Origin: DATEEG01 sp035525055
GTDB lineage: Bacteria > Actinomycetota > Acidimicrobiia > Spongiisociales > ZC4RG35
Reading direction: 5' to 3'
Assembly: GCA_035525055.1 (NCBI GenBank)
Contig: DATLEZ010000102.1
Location: 1 to 38,743, forward strand
Length of the DNA stretch: 38,743 nucleotides
Below, one piece after another: positions 8,147 to 16,008 of the stretch. The position numbers and the translations under genes are program-made. The stretch's first letter is position 1; each line of letters starts with the position of its first letter. Under the pieces are notes generated by a model. The model saw nothing but the letters and a program-made list of their open reading frames with translations, did not search any database and was not told the DNA's origin.

Positions 8147-9034
8147 TTAGGGCAGGTCGATCGGGATGACGACCCCGCGATCGGACCCATCCTGAGCCGA
8201 TTGCTCGCCGACGAAGAGGTCGGCCGCCCCCGAACCGGCCGGTTCGAGCGTGAGATTGAACTCACCCCAGGTCTCAGTCCAGTCGGTGGCCGTTGTGAAT
8301 CCTTCCGCCAGGACATCGGCACCCTTGACGATGCGCCCGATCGTGTTGGCCTCGAAGTTGCGCGAGTAACCGTTCACCAGCACAGGTACTTCGACGGGGC
8401 CTTCGAGCGGCGTCACCAGGACAACGTTCACCGCGATGGCCGGGGTGCCCGCATAATCCGAACCTCCGGGCTCGAGCGAGACGATGATCCGGGCGGGCGA
8501 CGAACTCGTTGTGACGGTGGCCAGGGCCGGAGCGGAGAGATGAAGATCGACGAAGAGGGTCCGGTCCTCAGACCGGGGAACGAATACCTGTCGCACCAGG
8601 GCGGTCTCAGCCAGTTGGTCGGTGATCGATGTCATTTCCACGTCAATCGCAACCCGCAGAATTCCGACCTCGCGAAGGAAGACCGCCTCGAGGGAAGGCG
8701 GGGTTGTGGCCGGGGCTCCCTGGTCGGTGGTGAACTCGATGGTGAAGACATCGCAGGCCTGGTTGCCAACCCAACCGATGGTAGATATCTGCTCGGCATC
8801 GCTCGAAGGCTCGTTGGAGGCGAGCAATTCACCGTCCTCGATGGCGCCGTCCCCGGGACAGCCCGGGTCTCCGGTGGGGGCAGAGGTCACCGTCGGCCCA
8901 ACGGTCGTAGTCGTGGTGGTTGGGGTCGCGGTGGTCGACGTCGACGTGGGATCGGCATTATCGACACAGGCCGACAGGGCCATGACCAGGGCAATTAGGG
9001 CGCTTGCGAGTATGGCTGTAGGTCGATTCTTCAT
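8147..9034 (-). CDS. Secreted lipoprotein with C-terminal Gmad2 domain
   Basis: This is a predicted lipoprotein of 295 residues. The signal peptide (MKNRPTAILA, hydrophobic to residue 22) ends in the lipobox MALSAC with Cys23. A Ser/Thr-rich linker follows (about residues 30-55). The middle holds a spore-germination GerMN-like or unassigned beta-rich region. The last 100 residues resemble the Gmad2 immunoglobulin-like domain (PF10648): RNFEANTIGRIVKGADVLAEG, TWGEFNLTL, DGSDRGVVIPIDLP. Such lipoproteins are common in actinobacteria and their role is unknown. The start at 9034 is chosen over an upstream in-frame start because it begins the signal peptide and has AGGA 8-10 nt before it. It is divergent from the thiolase gene. 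Confidence 0.8.
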   Translation of the reverse strand: MKNRPTAILASALIALVMALSACVDNADPTSTSTTATPTTTTTTVGPTVTSAPTGDPGCPGDGAIEDGELLASNEPSSDAEQISTIGWVGNQACDVFTIEFTTDQGAPATTPPSLEAVFLREVGILRVAIDVEMTSITDQLAETALVRQVFVPRSEDRTLFVDLHLSAPALATVTTSSSPARIIVSLEPGGSDYAGTPAIAVNVVLVTPLEGPVEVPVLVNGYSRNFEANTIGRIVKGADVLAEGFTTATDWTETWGEFNLTLEPAGSGAADLFVGEQSAQDGSDRGVVIPIDLP

Positions 9035-9087
9035 TTGATCCTGAGACGCACGGTACCGTTGCCGAGTTCCGAAACCGAGGAGACGAC

Positions 9088-10248
9088 ATGCCCTCACCTG
9101 TGATCGTTGAAACCGCCCGCACCCCGATCGGGCGCGCCTACAAAGGCTCGCTGGCCGATATCCGGGCGGATGATCTCGCCGGACTTGGTATCAGGGCGCT
9201 CATGGAGAAAGTGCCGGCTCTCGACCCGGGCTCCATTGACGACGTGATGCTTGGATGCGGCCTCACCCATCACGAGGCGGGTTTCAATGTGGGTCGGATA
9301 GCGGCGTTGCTCGGAGGTCTTCCCGACACCGTGCCCGGAACGACGGTCAATCGGTTCTGCGCGTCGTCGTTGCAGACCATCCGCATGGCCTTTCATGCGA
9401 TCAAATCCGGTGAGGGCGACACTTACATCGCGGCCGGCGTGGAGTCGGTGTCGAGGACCTATGGCAAGGGCTTCGACTCGGCCGACATCAATCCCAGACT
9501 CGCCGATGAAAGCCGGCCCGACTTCATCAATCAGGTCTACATCCCGATGGGGATGACCGCCGAAAACGTCGCCGAGCAATACGGCATCAGCCGCGAGAGG
9601 ATGGACGAATTCGCCAAGCGGTCACAAGACCTGGCCGTTGAGGCTCAAAAAAACGGCTTCTTCGAGAGGGAGATAACCCCGGTGGTCCTGCCAGACGGGC
9701 GATCGGCGGCCAGCGACGACGGGCCAAGGCCGAACACGACCATCGAAAAGCTGGCTTCCCTCGAGCCGGTCTTCAAACCGGGTGGGACTGTGACGGCAGG
9801 CAACTCATGTCCGCTCAACGATGGCGCCGCCGCGGTCCTGGTCATGGAGGAAGCCCGGGTTCGATTGCTCGGGCTCACCCCGAGGGCGAGGATCGTCGCT
9901 TCGGCAGTGTCCGGACTGGCGCCGGAGATCATGGGGGTGGGTCCGATCGACGCCGTCCGAAAGGTTCTCACCCAAGCTGGCATGTCACTATCCGACATCG
10001 ATGTCATCGAGTTGAACGAGGCCTTTGCCGCGCAGGTGCTGGCGGTGGTCGACGCCTTGGGGATCGACCTCGAGAAGCTGAATCCGCATGGCGGCGCGAT
10101 CGCCCTCGGCCACCCCTTCGGGATGACGGGCGCCCGAATAATGACGACTCTCCTCAACGATCTCGAGACCCTTGACAAGAGCCTCGGTCTCGAGACGATG
10201 TGTGTGGGCGGCGGCCAGGGAATGGCGATGATCGTTGAGCGAATCTGA
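9088..10248 (+). CDS. Thiolase (acetyl-CoA acyltransferase)
   Basis: This 386-residue enzyme catalyses thiolytic cleavage of 3-ketoacyl-CoA, or the reverse condensation of acetyl-CoA. The nucleophile is Cys91 in NRFCASSLQ, the general-base histidine is His342 in ALGHPFGMTG, and the second cysteine is Cys372 in CVGGGQGM. The GAGGAG 5 nt before the ATG supports the start. It is FadA/FadI-like in length and suits beta-oxidation together with the acyl-CoA dehydrogenase and enoyl-CoA hydratase elsewhere in the window, though the three are not one operon. The histidine kinase gene overlaps its 3' end by 14 bp, so the two are likely co-transcribed. Confidence 0.93.
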   Translation: MPSPVIVETARTPIGRAYKGSLADIRADDLAGLGIRALMEKVPALDPGSIDDVMLGCGLTHHEAGFNVGRIAALLGGLPDTVPGTTVNRFCASSLQTIRMAFHAIKSGEGDTYIAAGVESVSRTYGKGFDSADINPRLADESRPDFINQVYIPMGMTAENVAEQYGISRERMDEFAKRSQDLAVEAQKNGFFEREITPVVLPDGRSAASDDGPRPNTTIEKLASLEPVFKPGGTVTAGNSCPLNDGAAAVLVMEEARVRLLGLTPRARIVASAVSGLAPEIMGVGPIDAVRKVLTQAGMSLSDIDVIELNEAFAAQVLAVVDALGIDLEKLNPHGGAIALGHPFGMTGARIMTTLLNDLETLDKSLGLETMCVGGGQGMAMIVERI

Positions 10249-11383
10249 CGCAAGTCTCTCCGAGCGGAAGGGCACCGCGTCCGACGCCGATGACCGCGCA
10301 GCCAAGCAGGACATCCGGCTGACCCTCCGTCGAATAGCTGGTGGGGCCCGCCTGGTAGGGCTCGCCTGGATGTTGGTCTTGGTCCTCGTGGCGCTTGCTC
10401 GCGACCCATTGCCTGACCCGGCATTTGCCTGGGTGCTGGCTGGGGCCTCGGTGATCTGGGGATTGGTGACGGGCTTCGATCAGTTGCGTGGAAAGGGCTC
10501 CGATCCCACTTGGGTCACGGCCGGGGATGCAATTCTCGCTTCATATGCCCTCCTCGCTCCTGACGCGGCCGGCAGCACCGACTTCTTCTACGGCGGGTTT
10601 CCGGGTATTGCAGTGGCTATTGCCGCGGTCCGCGGTCGGCGTTGGGGCTGGGCAGTCGCCGGCGTCCTTTCCGGCGTGACCCTTGCTCGTTTCGAGGTCG
10701 CCGACCTAGGGGACGTGCTGTCTCGCCTGTCCCAGCTTGTCACCTACCTCATGCTGGCGGGGATAGTCGGCTGGGCCGTGCACGTGATCTACCAAACCGA
10801 CGCCGCCCGGCGCCTGGCTGAGGACGCCGAGGCGAGAGCCGAGGAGAAGAGCCGCGTGGCGGCCCATCTCCACGATTCGGTACTGCAGACGCTGGCACTG
10901 ATTCAACGTGAGTCAGCCGACACCGCCAGGGTCGTGTCGCTGGCGCGGCGCCAGGAGCGGGACTTGCGAGATTGGCTTTTCGGCGCCACTGGTCTCGAGT
11001 CGGACGGTCTGGCTGATGCGGTTCGGCGGGTCGCAGCCGAGATCGAGGAGTCGTACCGGGTCCAAGTCGAAGTGGTGGCGGTCGGGGAGGCATCGATGCA
11101 TCCGGCCGCCGAAGCACTGGTGGGAGCTGCTCGTGAGGCAATGATCAACGCTGCCAAACACTCGGGGGAAGAGACCGTGTCGGTATACGTCGAGGCCGAC
11201 AGCTTGGTCCTGCGGCTCTTTGTCCGAGACCGGGGTGTCGGATTCGATCCCGCGGCAGTGGCCCTTGACCGGCGGGGATTGCATGATTCCATTGCCCGCC
11301 GGGTGGCCCAGGTGGGAGGAACTTCTGAGATCCGTTCCACTCCCGGACAGGGAACCGAGATTCGGCTGGAGGTGCCCAATTGA
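10235..11383 (+). CDS. Membrane sensor histidine kinase, NarL/LiaS class
   Basis: This 382-residue sensor kinase has four or five predicted membrane segments (about residues 38-185), then a short coiled linker and a HisKA_3 dimerisation domain with the phospho-accepting histidine probably His213 (AAHLHDSVLQTL). The HATPase domain follows with N305 in REAMINAAKHSG and a G1 box RDRGVGFDP. It has no large extracytoplasmic loop, so it probably senses a membrane-borne signal, as LiaS and DesK types do. The TTG start lies inside the thiolase gene, and the stop overlaps the regulator's TTG start (TTGA), a tight coupling. The partner is the response regulator that follows. The signal is unknown. Confidence 0.9.
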   Translation: MSESDASLSERKGTASDADDRAAKQDIRLTLRRIAGGARLVGLAWMLVLVLVALARDPLPDPAFAWVLAGASVIWGLVTGFDQLRGKGSDPTWVTAGDAILASYALLAPDAAGSTDFFYGGFPGIAVAIAAVRGRRWGWAVAGVLSGVTLARFEVADLGDVLSRLSQLVTYLMLAGIVGWAVHVIYQTDAARRLAEDAEARAEEKSRVAAHLHDSVLQTLALIQRESADTARVVSLARRQERDLRDWLFGATGLESDGLADAVRRVAAEIEESYRVQVEVVAVGEASMHPAAEALVGAAREAMINAAKHSGEETVSVYVEADSLVLRLFVRDRGVGFDPAAVALDRRGLHDSIARRVAQVGGTSEIRSTPGQGTEIRLEVPN

Positions 11384-12036
11384 GTGAGCCAGAACCAAAG
11401 GAACTCATCAGAGTCTTCGTCGTCGATGACCACGACCTGTTCAGGGTGGGCATCCGCCACGGCCTGCCGAGCGACATCGTGGTGATGGGGGAGGCATCCG
11501 AGGTAGGTCCTGCGGTCGAACTGATCAAGGAGCGAGCCCCCGACGTGGTCCTGCTCGATGTTCACCTGCCGGGCGGGGGTGGGCGCTATGTGATCGACGG
11601 CGTCCGCAAGACCCATCCCGACGTCAAGTTCCTGGCGCTGTCGGCCTCGGATGCAGCCGAGGACGTCGTGGCGGTGGTGCGAGCCGGCGCTCGCGGATAC
11701 GTCACCAAGACAATCGCACCTTACGAACTGGGTGAGGCGATACGCCGGGTCGCTGGTGGCGATGTGGTCTTCAGTCCTCGGTTGGCCGGCTTTGTCCTCG
11801 ACGCCTTCTCCTCGATTCCGGTGGGCCAGGTCGACCCCGAGCTCGACCATCTTTCCGACCGAGAACGCGAGGTGCTTCAGCTCATTGCCCGCGGTTACAC
11901 GTACCGGGAAGTGGCCGAGGAACTGGGAATCTCGATCAAGACTGTCGAGAGCCACGTCTCGGCGGTTCTTCGCAAGCTCCAGTTGTCGAATCGGAACGAA
12001 CTCACCCGCTGGGCGATCGAGAGGAAGTTGATCTGA
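11380..12036 (+). CDS. Response regulator, NarL/LuxR family
   Basis: The 218-residue cytoplasmic regulator has a receiver domain with acidic residues D16 and D17, phospho-acceptor Asp60 (VVLLDVHLPG) and Lys110 (YVTKTIAP). A LuxR-type DNA-binding domain occupies about residues 150-210 (LSDREREVLQLIARGYTYRE, then VAEELGISIKTVESHVSAVL). It is the cognate partner of the kinase, whose gene it overlaps by 4 bp. The TTG start is supported by the overlap. Likely targets include the HicB-like/DUF4097 operon just downstream, since such systems commonly sit beside DUF4097 genes, but this is inference. Confidence 0.93.
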   Translation: MSEPEPKELIRVFVVDDHDLFRVGIRHGLPSDIVVMGEASEVGPAVELIKERAPDVVLLDVHLPGGGGRYVIDGVRKTHPDVKFLALSASDAAEDVVAVVRAGARGYVTKTIAPYELGEAIRRVAGGDVVFSPRLAGFVLDAFSSIPVGQVDPELDHLSDREREVLQLIARGYTYREVAEELGISIKTVESHVSAVLRKLQLSNRNELTRWAIERKLI

Positions 12037-12357
12037 GGAGACTTTGGGTGTTTCCTGCTCAAATGGAACAACGGGGTCATTGTGACATCAGGGGCTTGAC
12101 AAACTGGCAGCGTTATGACATCATACTGCTGTCAGTCAGCTTTGATCTCAGGCCCTGGCGACAAACCGCCGCTCACGAGCCGGAGATTTGGGAAAAGGAG
12201 CAGGAAATTGATTGGTGGAAGCTTCAGGACAATGGAAGCCTTTAGAGACCAGCGCTTCCCCGAAAATCAGGCAAGGCGAGCAGAGGAACCCGACCGTTCC
12301 CTCGACCATCTGGCGTCAGCGTTCCGGCGGTTACGGACGTCGGGGTTAAGGAGAATC
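12037..12357 (+). promoter_or_regulatory. Promoter and long leader of the HicB-like/DUF4097 operon
   Basis: This 321-bp gap has no convincing gene. TTGACA (12096-12101) followed after 17 bp by CATCAT (12119-12124) is a plausible sigma-70-type promoter; CATACT (12122-12127) is an alternative -10. An 8-bp direct repeat TGACATCA occurs at 12083-12090 and 12116-12123, exactly 33 bp apart, flanking the -35 and covering the -10. The second copy also begins a TGACA...TGTCA inverted pair. These could be operators for the adjacent regulator or for the HicB-like product. The remainder is a leader of about 220 nt without a clear fold. Confidence 0.45.
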
Positions 12358-12807
12358 ATGCAGACCTCGGCAGTACTTCACAACCTGGAAGCCTCGGTCG
12401 AGGCCCAACTGGCGCTGGCGGGATCGTCGGATCCTGGAGTTGAGACAGTCGGCCGAGCCATGTTGGCTGCGCTGCGGCCGGCCCTGCGAGAGGCAGCCTT
12501 CGAGTTGGCCAATCAGGCCGCCGAAGAGGTTCGTGCTCAATTGCCGGGTCATCGGGTCGACCTCAACGTCACCGAAGGTGAGCCCAGTCTCCGAATCACC
12601 GCAGAGGAAACCGCGATGCATAGCCCCGAAGAGGACTTCGATGCCCGCATCACCCTGCGGCTCCCGCCTTCGATCAAGGACATCGTCGAGCGGGCCGCCT
12701 CCGATTCCGGCGACTCGGTCAATACGTGGGTCGTCAGAACGCTGGCCGGCCGGGCTCACAACAACCGTTCCGGCCGTCGCAGGGTATCGGAGACCTTCGA
12801 CATATGA
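12358..12807 (+). CDS. HicB-like/ribbon-helix-helix family protein upstream of DUF4097
   Basis: This 149-residue protein has a helical N-terminal part (about residues 1-60, alanine-rich) and a C-terminal HicB/Arc-like segment ARITLRLPPSIKDIVERAAS then GDSVNTWVVRTLAGRA. In many actinobacteria a HicB-family gene precedes a DUF4097 gene; no toxin is seen here, so it is more likely a DNA-binding regulator than an antitoxin. The ATG at 12358 has a strong AAGGAGA 4-10 nt upstream; an in-frame ATG at 12232 is possible but weaker. It overlaps the DUF4097 gene by 4 bp (ATGA). Confidence 0.75.
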   Translation: MQTSAVLHNLEASVEAQLALAGSSDPGVETVGRAMLAALRPALREAAFELANQAAEEVRAQLPGHRVDLNVTEGEPSLRITAEETAMHSPEEDFDARITLRLPPSIKDIVERAASDSGDSVNTWVVRTLAGRAHNNRSGRRRVSETFDI

Positions 12808-13562
12808 GCCAGTTCACTTTCACCGTCGGAGGCCCGCCGTCACTGGACGTTCGGGTCTCCTCGGGACGGTTGTCCCTTGGACCGTCCACGGCCGGCGAAG
12901 TCATCATCGATGTCAGCGGGAATGGCGCCGAGTTCCTGGTGGTGGAGCAGAGCGGAGACACGGTTTCAATCCGTGAGGAGCGCCGCCTGTTCGGCGGGCG
13001 GACCGTCAACATCCGCGCCTTGGTCCCGTCAGGCGCCAACCTCGAGGCGGCAGTGGCATCTCTCGATATCCTCGCCCGCGTCGACCTTGGTCGGGTCGTC
13101 GTCCGTTCCGCCTCGGGAGACGTCCACCTCGGTGAGGTATCCACCGCCGAGGTCAAGAGCGCTTCCGGCGACGTCAAGGTCGAGACTTGCACCGGCCGGT
13201 GTGAAATCACTGCCGCGTCGGGAGACGTAAAGGTCCAACGGGCCGCGGGAGATGTCGCCGTCTCGACAGCATCTGGGGACATCACGATCGAGCGAGCCGA
13301 GGGAAGACTTGAGGTCAAGACTGCCTCCGGCGACATCAGTGTTGGGTGTTGTTCCGGTCCGAGTGTCGAGGCCAGCTCGATGTCAGGGGACGTCGAACTG
13401 GGCCTGCTGGAGGGAACCCGGGTGGAAGCAGAAATCGACTCCCTCTCCGGCGATGTGGTACTTCCAACCCGGCGTCCACCGAATGGCGGTACGGACCGCA
13501 ACCTCAAGCTTCGCGCCAAAACCGTTTCAGGGGATGTGGTGGTTCGCCGCGTACCCAAGTAA
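12804..13562 (+). CDS. DUF4097 family beta-repeat protein
   Basis: This 252-residue protein is dominated by a repeated turn: eight SGD motifs plus one AGD (SASGDVHL, SASGDVKVE, AASGDVKVQ, RAAGDVAV, TASGDITI, TASGDISV, MSGDVEL, LSGDVVL, VSGDVVV). This is typical of the DUF4097/adhesin-like beta-helix fold. It has no signal peptide or membrane segment, so it is probably cytoplasmic or membrane-peripheral. DUF4097 proteins often accompany PspC or LiaFSR-type envelope-stress genes; their molecular role is not established. The ATG at 12804 overlaps the HicB-like stop, so the two are translationally coupled. A strong terminator follows. Confidence 0.88.
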   Translation: MSQFTFTVGGPPSLDVRVSSGRLSLGPSTAGEVIIDVSGNGAEFLVVEQSGDTVSIREERRLFGGRTVNIRALVPSGANLEAAVASLDILARVDLGRVVVRSASGDVHLGEVSTAEVKSASGDVKVETCTGRCEITAASGDVKVQRAAGDVAVSTASGDITIERAEGRLEVKTASGDISVGCCSGPSVEASSMSGDVELGLLEGTRVEAEIDSLSGDVVLPTRRPPNGGTDRNLKLRAKTVSGDVVVRRVPK

Positions 13563-13581
13563 TCCCTCCTAGTCCTCCCGG

Positions 13582-13623
13582 CCGAAAGCGCCGCACCCGA
13601 CCGGTGCGGCGCTTTCGGTTTTT
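13582..13623 (+). terminator. Strong intrinsic terminator after DUF4097 gene
   Basis: CCGAAAGCGCCGCACC (13582-13597) and GGTGCGGCGCTTTCGG (13603-13618) form a perfect 16-bp stem with a 5-nt loop, followed by five T (13619-13623). This is the clearest terminator in the window. It lies only 8 bp before the ATG of the acyl-CoA dehydrogenase gene. Confidence 0.95.
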
Positions 13624-13631
13624 GAGCCACA

Positions 13632-14831
13632 ATGGGGATCGTGCAGCCCTATGACTCACCCGACGAGGCCCGCTTCCGCCAGGAGGCAAGGGCATGGCTC
13701 GAGGCCAATGCCGTCCGCCCTGACCGCCCGCTAATCGCACCGTCAGCCATCGTGGCCGAGTGGGCCCCGGAAATCGAGGAGTCCAAGCTCGCAGAGGCCC
13801 GGGATTGGCAGCGTCGTAAGTTCGAAGCGGGATGGGCCGGCGTTGCCTGGCCGACGCTCTATGGCGGCCGCGGAGGCACCCCCGTCGAGCAGATCATCTT
13901 TGCCCAGGAGGAGGGTGCCTTCGAGGTCCCGCACGATGCACTGGCGGTTGGGACCGGATGGTGCGGGCCGGCCATCCTCTTTCTTGGCAGCGACGAGCAG
14001 AAGGCGAGGTACCTCCCCGCCCTCCTTTCAGGGGACGAAGTTTGGTGCCAGTTGTTCTCCGAGCCCGGGGCAGGATCCGACCTCGCAGGGCTCGACACCA
14101 AAGCCCTACGTGACGGCGACGAGTGGGTCGTATCGGGCCAGAAGGTGTGGACGACGTTCGCTCACAGATCGGACTGGGGACTCTGCATCGCCCGGACCGA
14201 TCCTGACGTTCCCCGTCACAAGGGACTTACCGCGTTCATCATCGATATGAAGTCGCCGGGAGTCACCGCCCGCCCTCTGCGTCAGATGACGGGATCGGCC
14301 AATTTCAATGAAGTCTTTCTCGACGATGTCCGGGTGCCCGACCTCCGTAGGGTCGCCAACGTCGGCGATGGCTGGCGGGTTGTCATCACGACGTTCATGT
14401 TCGAGCGAACTTCACTCTTTTCGATGGCCGGGTCGGTGGGGCAGGCGATGGAGGGCCTGCTGGCCGAGAGGGGGAGGGGCGACCCGTTGTCGCGTGATCG
14501 GTGGATCCGCACCTGGATCGGTGGACGGGTTCTTGGCTTTACGAACCTGAGACTTCTGACTGCCATCGCCCAGGGCCGGATCCCGGGCCCGGAGGGATCC
14601 CTGGGGAAGCTGGTCGGGACGCTGCTCCTCTCCGACATCTACAACCAGGCGGTCGACCTTCTCGGCGCTGACGGGATGCTGGCGGCATCCGACGCCCCTG
14701 TTGGTGGGGAGTGGCAGGACGCCTTCCTTGGAACTCCGGGGCTGCGGGTCGGAGGCGGCACCGACCAGATCCAGCGCAACATCATCGCTGAGCGGATCCT
14801 GGGCCTCCCCAAAGATCCGGTGGGTGCATGA
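13632..14831 (+). CDS. Acyl-CoA dehydrogenase
   Basis: The 399-residue FAD-dependent dehydrogenase introduces the alpha-beta double bond in acyl-CoA. The FAD/substrate-binding blocks are WCQLFSEPGAGSDLAGL, VVSGQKVWTTFAH and the C-terminal GGGTDQIQRNIIAERILGLP. The length is typical and matches FadE-like enzymes of actinobacteria; substrate chain length cannot be read. The start may be ATG 13632 or GTG 13641 (GGGG a few bases upstream); neither has much room for a leader after the terminator ending at 13623. The stop overlaps trmD by 4 bp (ATGA), so this gene probably brings trmD its transcription. Confidence 0.93.
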   Translation: MGIVQPYDSPDEARFRQEARAWLEANAVRPDRPLIAPSAIVAEWAPEIEESKLAEARDWQRRKFEAGWAGVAWPTLYGGRGGTPVEQIIFAQEEGAFEVPHDALAVGTGWCGPAILFLGSDEQKARYLPALLSGDEVWCQLFSEPGAGSDLAGLDTKALRDGDEWVVSGQKVWTTFAHRSDWGLCIARTDPDVPRHKGLTAFIIDMKSPGVTARPLRQMTGSANFNEVFLDDVRVPDLRRVANVGDGWRVVITTFMFERTSLFSMAGSVGQAMEGLLAERGRGDPLSRDRWIRTWIGGRVLGFTNLRLLTAIAQGRIPGPEGSLGKLVGTLLLSDIYNQAVDLLGADGMLAASDAPVGGEWQDAFLGTPGLRVGGGTDQIQRNIIAERILGLPKDPVGA

Positions 14832-15502
14832 AGATCCGGGTTGTCACCCTGTTCCCCGACTTCTTCGATGGCCCCCTCCGCACGTCGATAGTCGAACGGG
14901 CTATGTCGGCCGGCGAACTTGAGGTCGAGTTGATCGACCTCCGTGCGTTTGGCAAGGGGGTCCATCGCCAGGTCGACGATGCTCCCTTTGGCGGGGGGGC
15001 CGGGATGGTCCTGATGGTCGAGCCGCTCTTCAGCGCTCTGGCGCCGATCGCAGATTCTCATCGCGTCCTTCTGACTCCGGCAGGCACCAGGCTCGAGCAG
15101 GCCACCCTCGATCGCCTGGCGACCCGTAACGACATCACGCTGGTCTGTGGCCGTTACGAAGGCGTCGACGAGAGAGTGGCTGACCACCTGATCGATGAAG
15201 AGATTTCGCTAGGCGACTTCGTCGTGGCCGGGGGCGAAGTGGCAGCGGCAACCCTGATCGAAGGAATCGCCCGATTGCTCCCCGGCGTCGTCGGCAACCC
15301 CGAATCGGTGCAATTCGAATCGTTCAAAGACGGCCTGCTCGAAGAACCGCAATACACCCGACCGGCATCGTTCGATGCCGGCGACGGGGAAACCTGGGAT
15401 GTGCCCGAGATTCTCCTGTCAGGGGACCACGGGAGAATCGAGGCCTGGCGGGCTGAACAGCGCCTGCACCGAACGAAGGCCCGCCGGCCAGATCTGATGT
15501 GA
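14828..15502 (+). CDS. trmD: tRNA (guanine-N1-)-methyltransferase
   Basis: The 224-residue enzyme uses S-adenosylmethionine to make m1G37 in tRNAs for Leu, Pro and Arg, which prevents +1 frameshifting. Trefoil-knot motifs are LVCGRYEGVDERV and SLGDFVVAGGEVA. The N-terminus MKIRVVTLFPDFFDG is canonical. The C-terminus is a little shorter than E. coli TrmD but complete. It overlaps the acyl-CoA dehydrogenase gene by 4 bp instead of following rimM, as is usual. Confidence 0.97.
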   Translation: MKIRVVTLFPDFFDGPLRTSIVERAMSAGELEVELIDLRAFGKGVHRQVDDAPFGGGAGMVLMVEPLFSALAPIADSHRVLLTPAGTRLEQATLDRLATRNDITLVCGRYEGVDERVADHLIDEEISLGDFVVAGGEVAAATLIEGIARLLPGVVGNPESVQFESFKDGLLEEPQYTRPASFDAGDGETWDVPEILLSGDHGRIEAWRAEQRLHRTKARRPDLM

Positions 15503-15610
15503 GCCGGGGGGCTCGATGAAGAATCGGCGAAAGCCGGCGGTGCTGTGACGCCAGAGAAGGTTTCGGGTCCGAACGACCCAGTCCGATCGTGGCGGGGCTC
15601 ATCACAGTCC

Positions 15611-15619
15611 TGATAGAAT
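15611..15619 (+). promoter_or_regulatory. Extended -10 promoter for rplS
   Basis: TGATAGAAT gives a TG-N extended -10 with TAGAAT at 15614-15619. It lies 44 bp before the rplS start, giving a leader of about 37 nt. A -35 is weak, as expected for extended -10 promoters. Confidence 0.55.
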
Positions 15620-15663
15620 TGGGGTCTCTTCCGGCCGTTGCCCGGAGTTCCAAGGAGCCTCAG

Positions 15664-16008
15664 ATGAACAAGCTTGACATGCTCAAAGGCGCTTACGCGC
15701 GTGATGATCTGCCCGAGTTCCGGCCCGGCGATACCGTCAAGGTGCATGTCCGGGTGGTTGAGGGCAACCGTGAGCGCACCCAGATTTTCGAGGGTGTCGT
15801 AATCGCTCGCAACGGGAGCGGCCTCGATGCCAGCTTCACCGTCCGCAAGGTGAGCTTCGGGATTGGGGTTGAACGTGTATTCCCCGTGAACGCGCCCATA
15901 ATCCAGAAGGTGGAAGTCACCCGACGCGGAGATGTGCGTCGTTCGAAGCTCTACTACCTCCGCGATCGGGTAGGCAAGGCCGCCCGCATCAAGGAGAAGA
16001 GAGACTGA
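15664..16008 (+). CDS. rplS: 50S ribosomal protein L19
   Basis: The 114-residue protein bL19 lies at the 30S-50S interface. Family blocks are PEFRPGDTVKVHVRVVEGNR, RTQIFEGVVIAR and RRSKLYYLRDRVGKAARIKE. The ATG at 15664 has AAGGAG 6 nt upstream and starts the conserved sequence. An upstream in-frame extension exists but has no family match. It is followed by lepB, whose start probably overlaps its stop. Confidence 0.97.
   Translation: MNKLDMLKGAYARDDLPEFRPGDTVKVHVRVVEGNRERTQIFEGVVIARNGSGLDASFTVRKVSFGIGVERVFPVNAPIIQKVEVTRRGDVRRSKLYYLRDRVGKAARIKEKRD

Noticed and set aside
10903..11955. A 350-residue minus-strand frame over the two-component genes
   Set aside because: Shadow of two well-supported plus-strand genes, with atypical composition.
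12358..12807. HicB antitoxin of a toxin-antitoxin pair
   Set aside because: No HicA-like or other toxin gene is adjacent; the partner is DUF4097, so a regulator is more likely.
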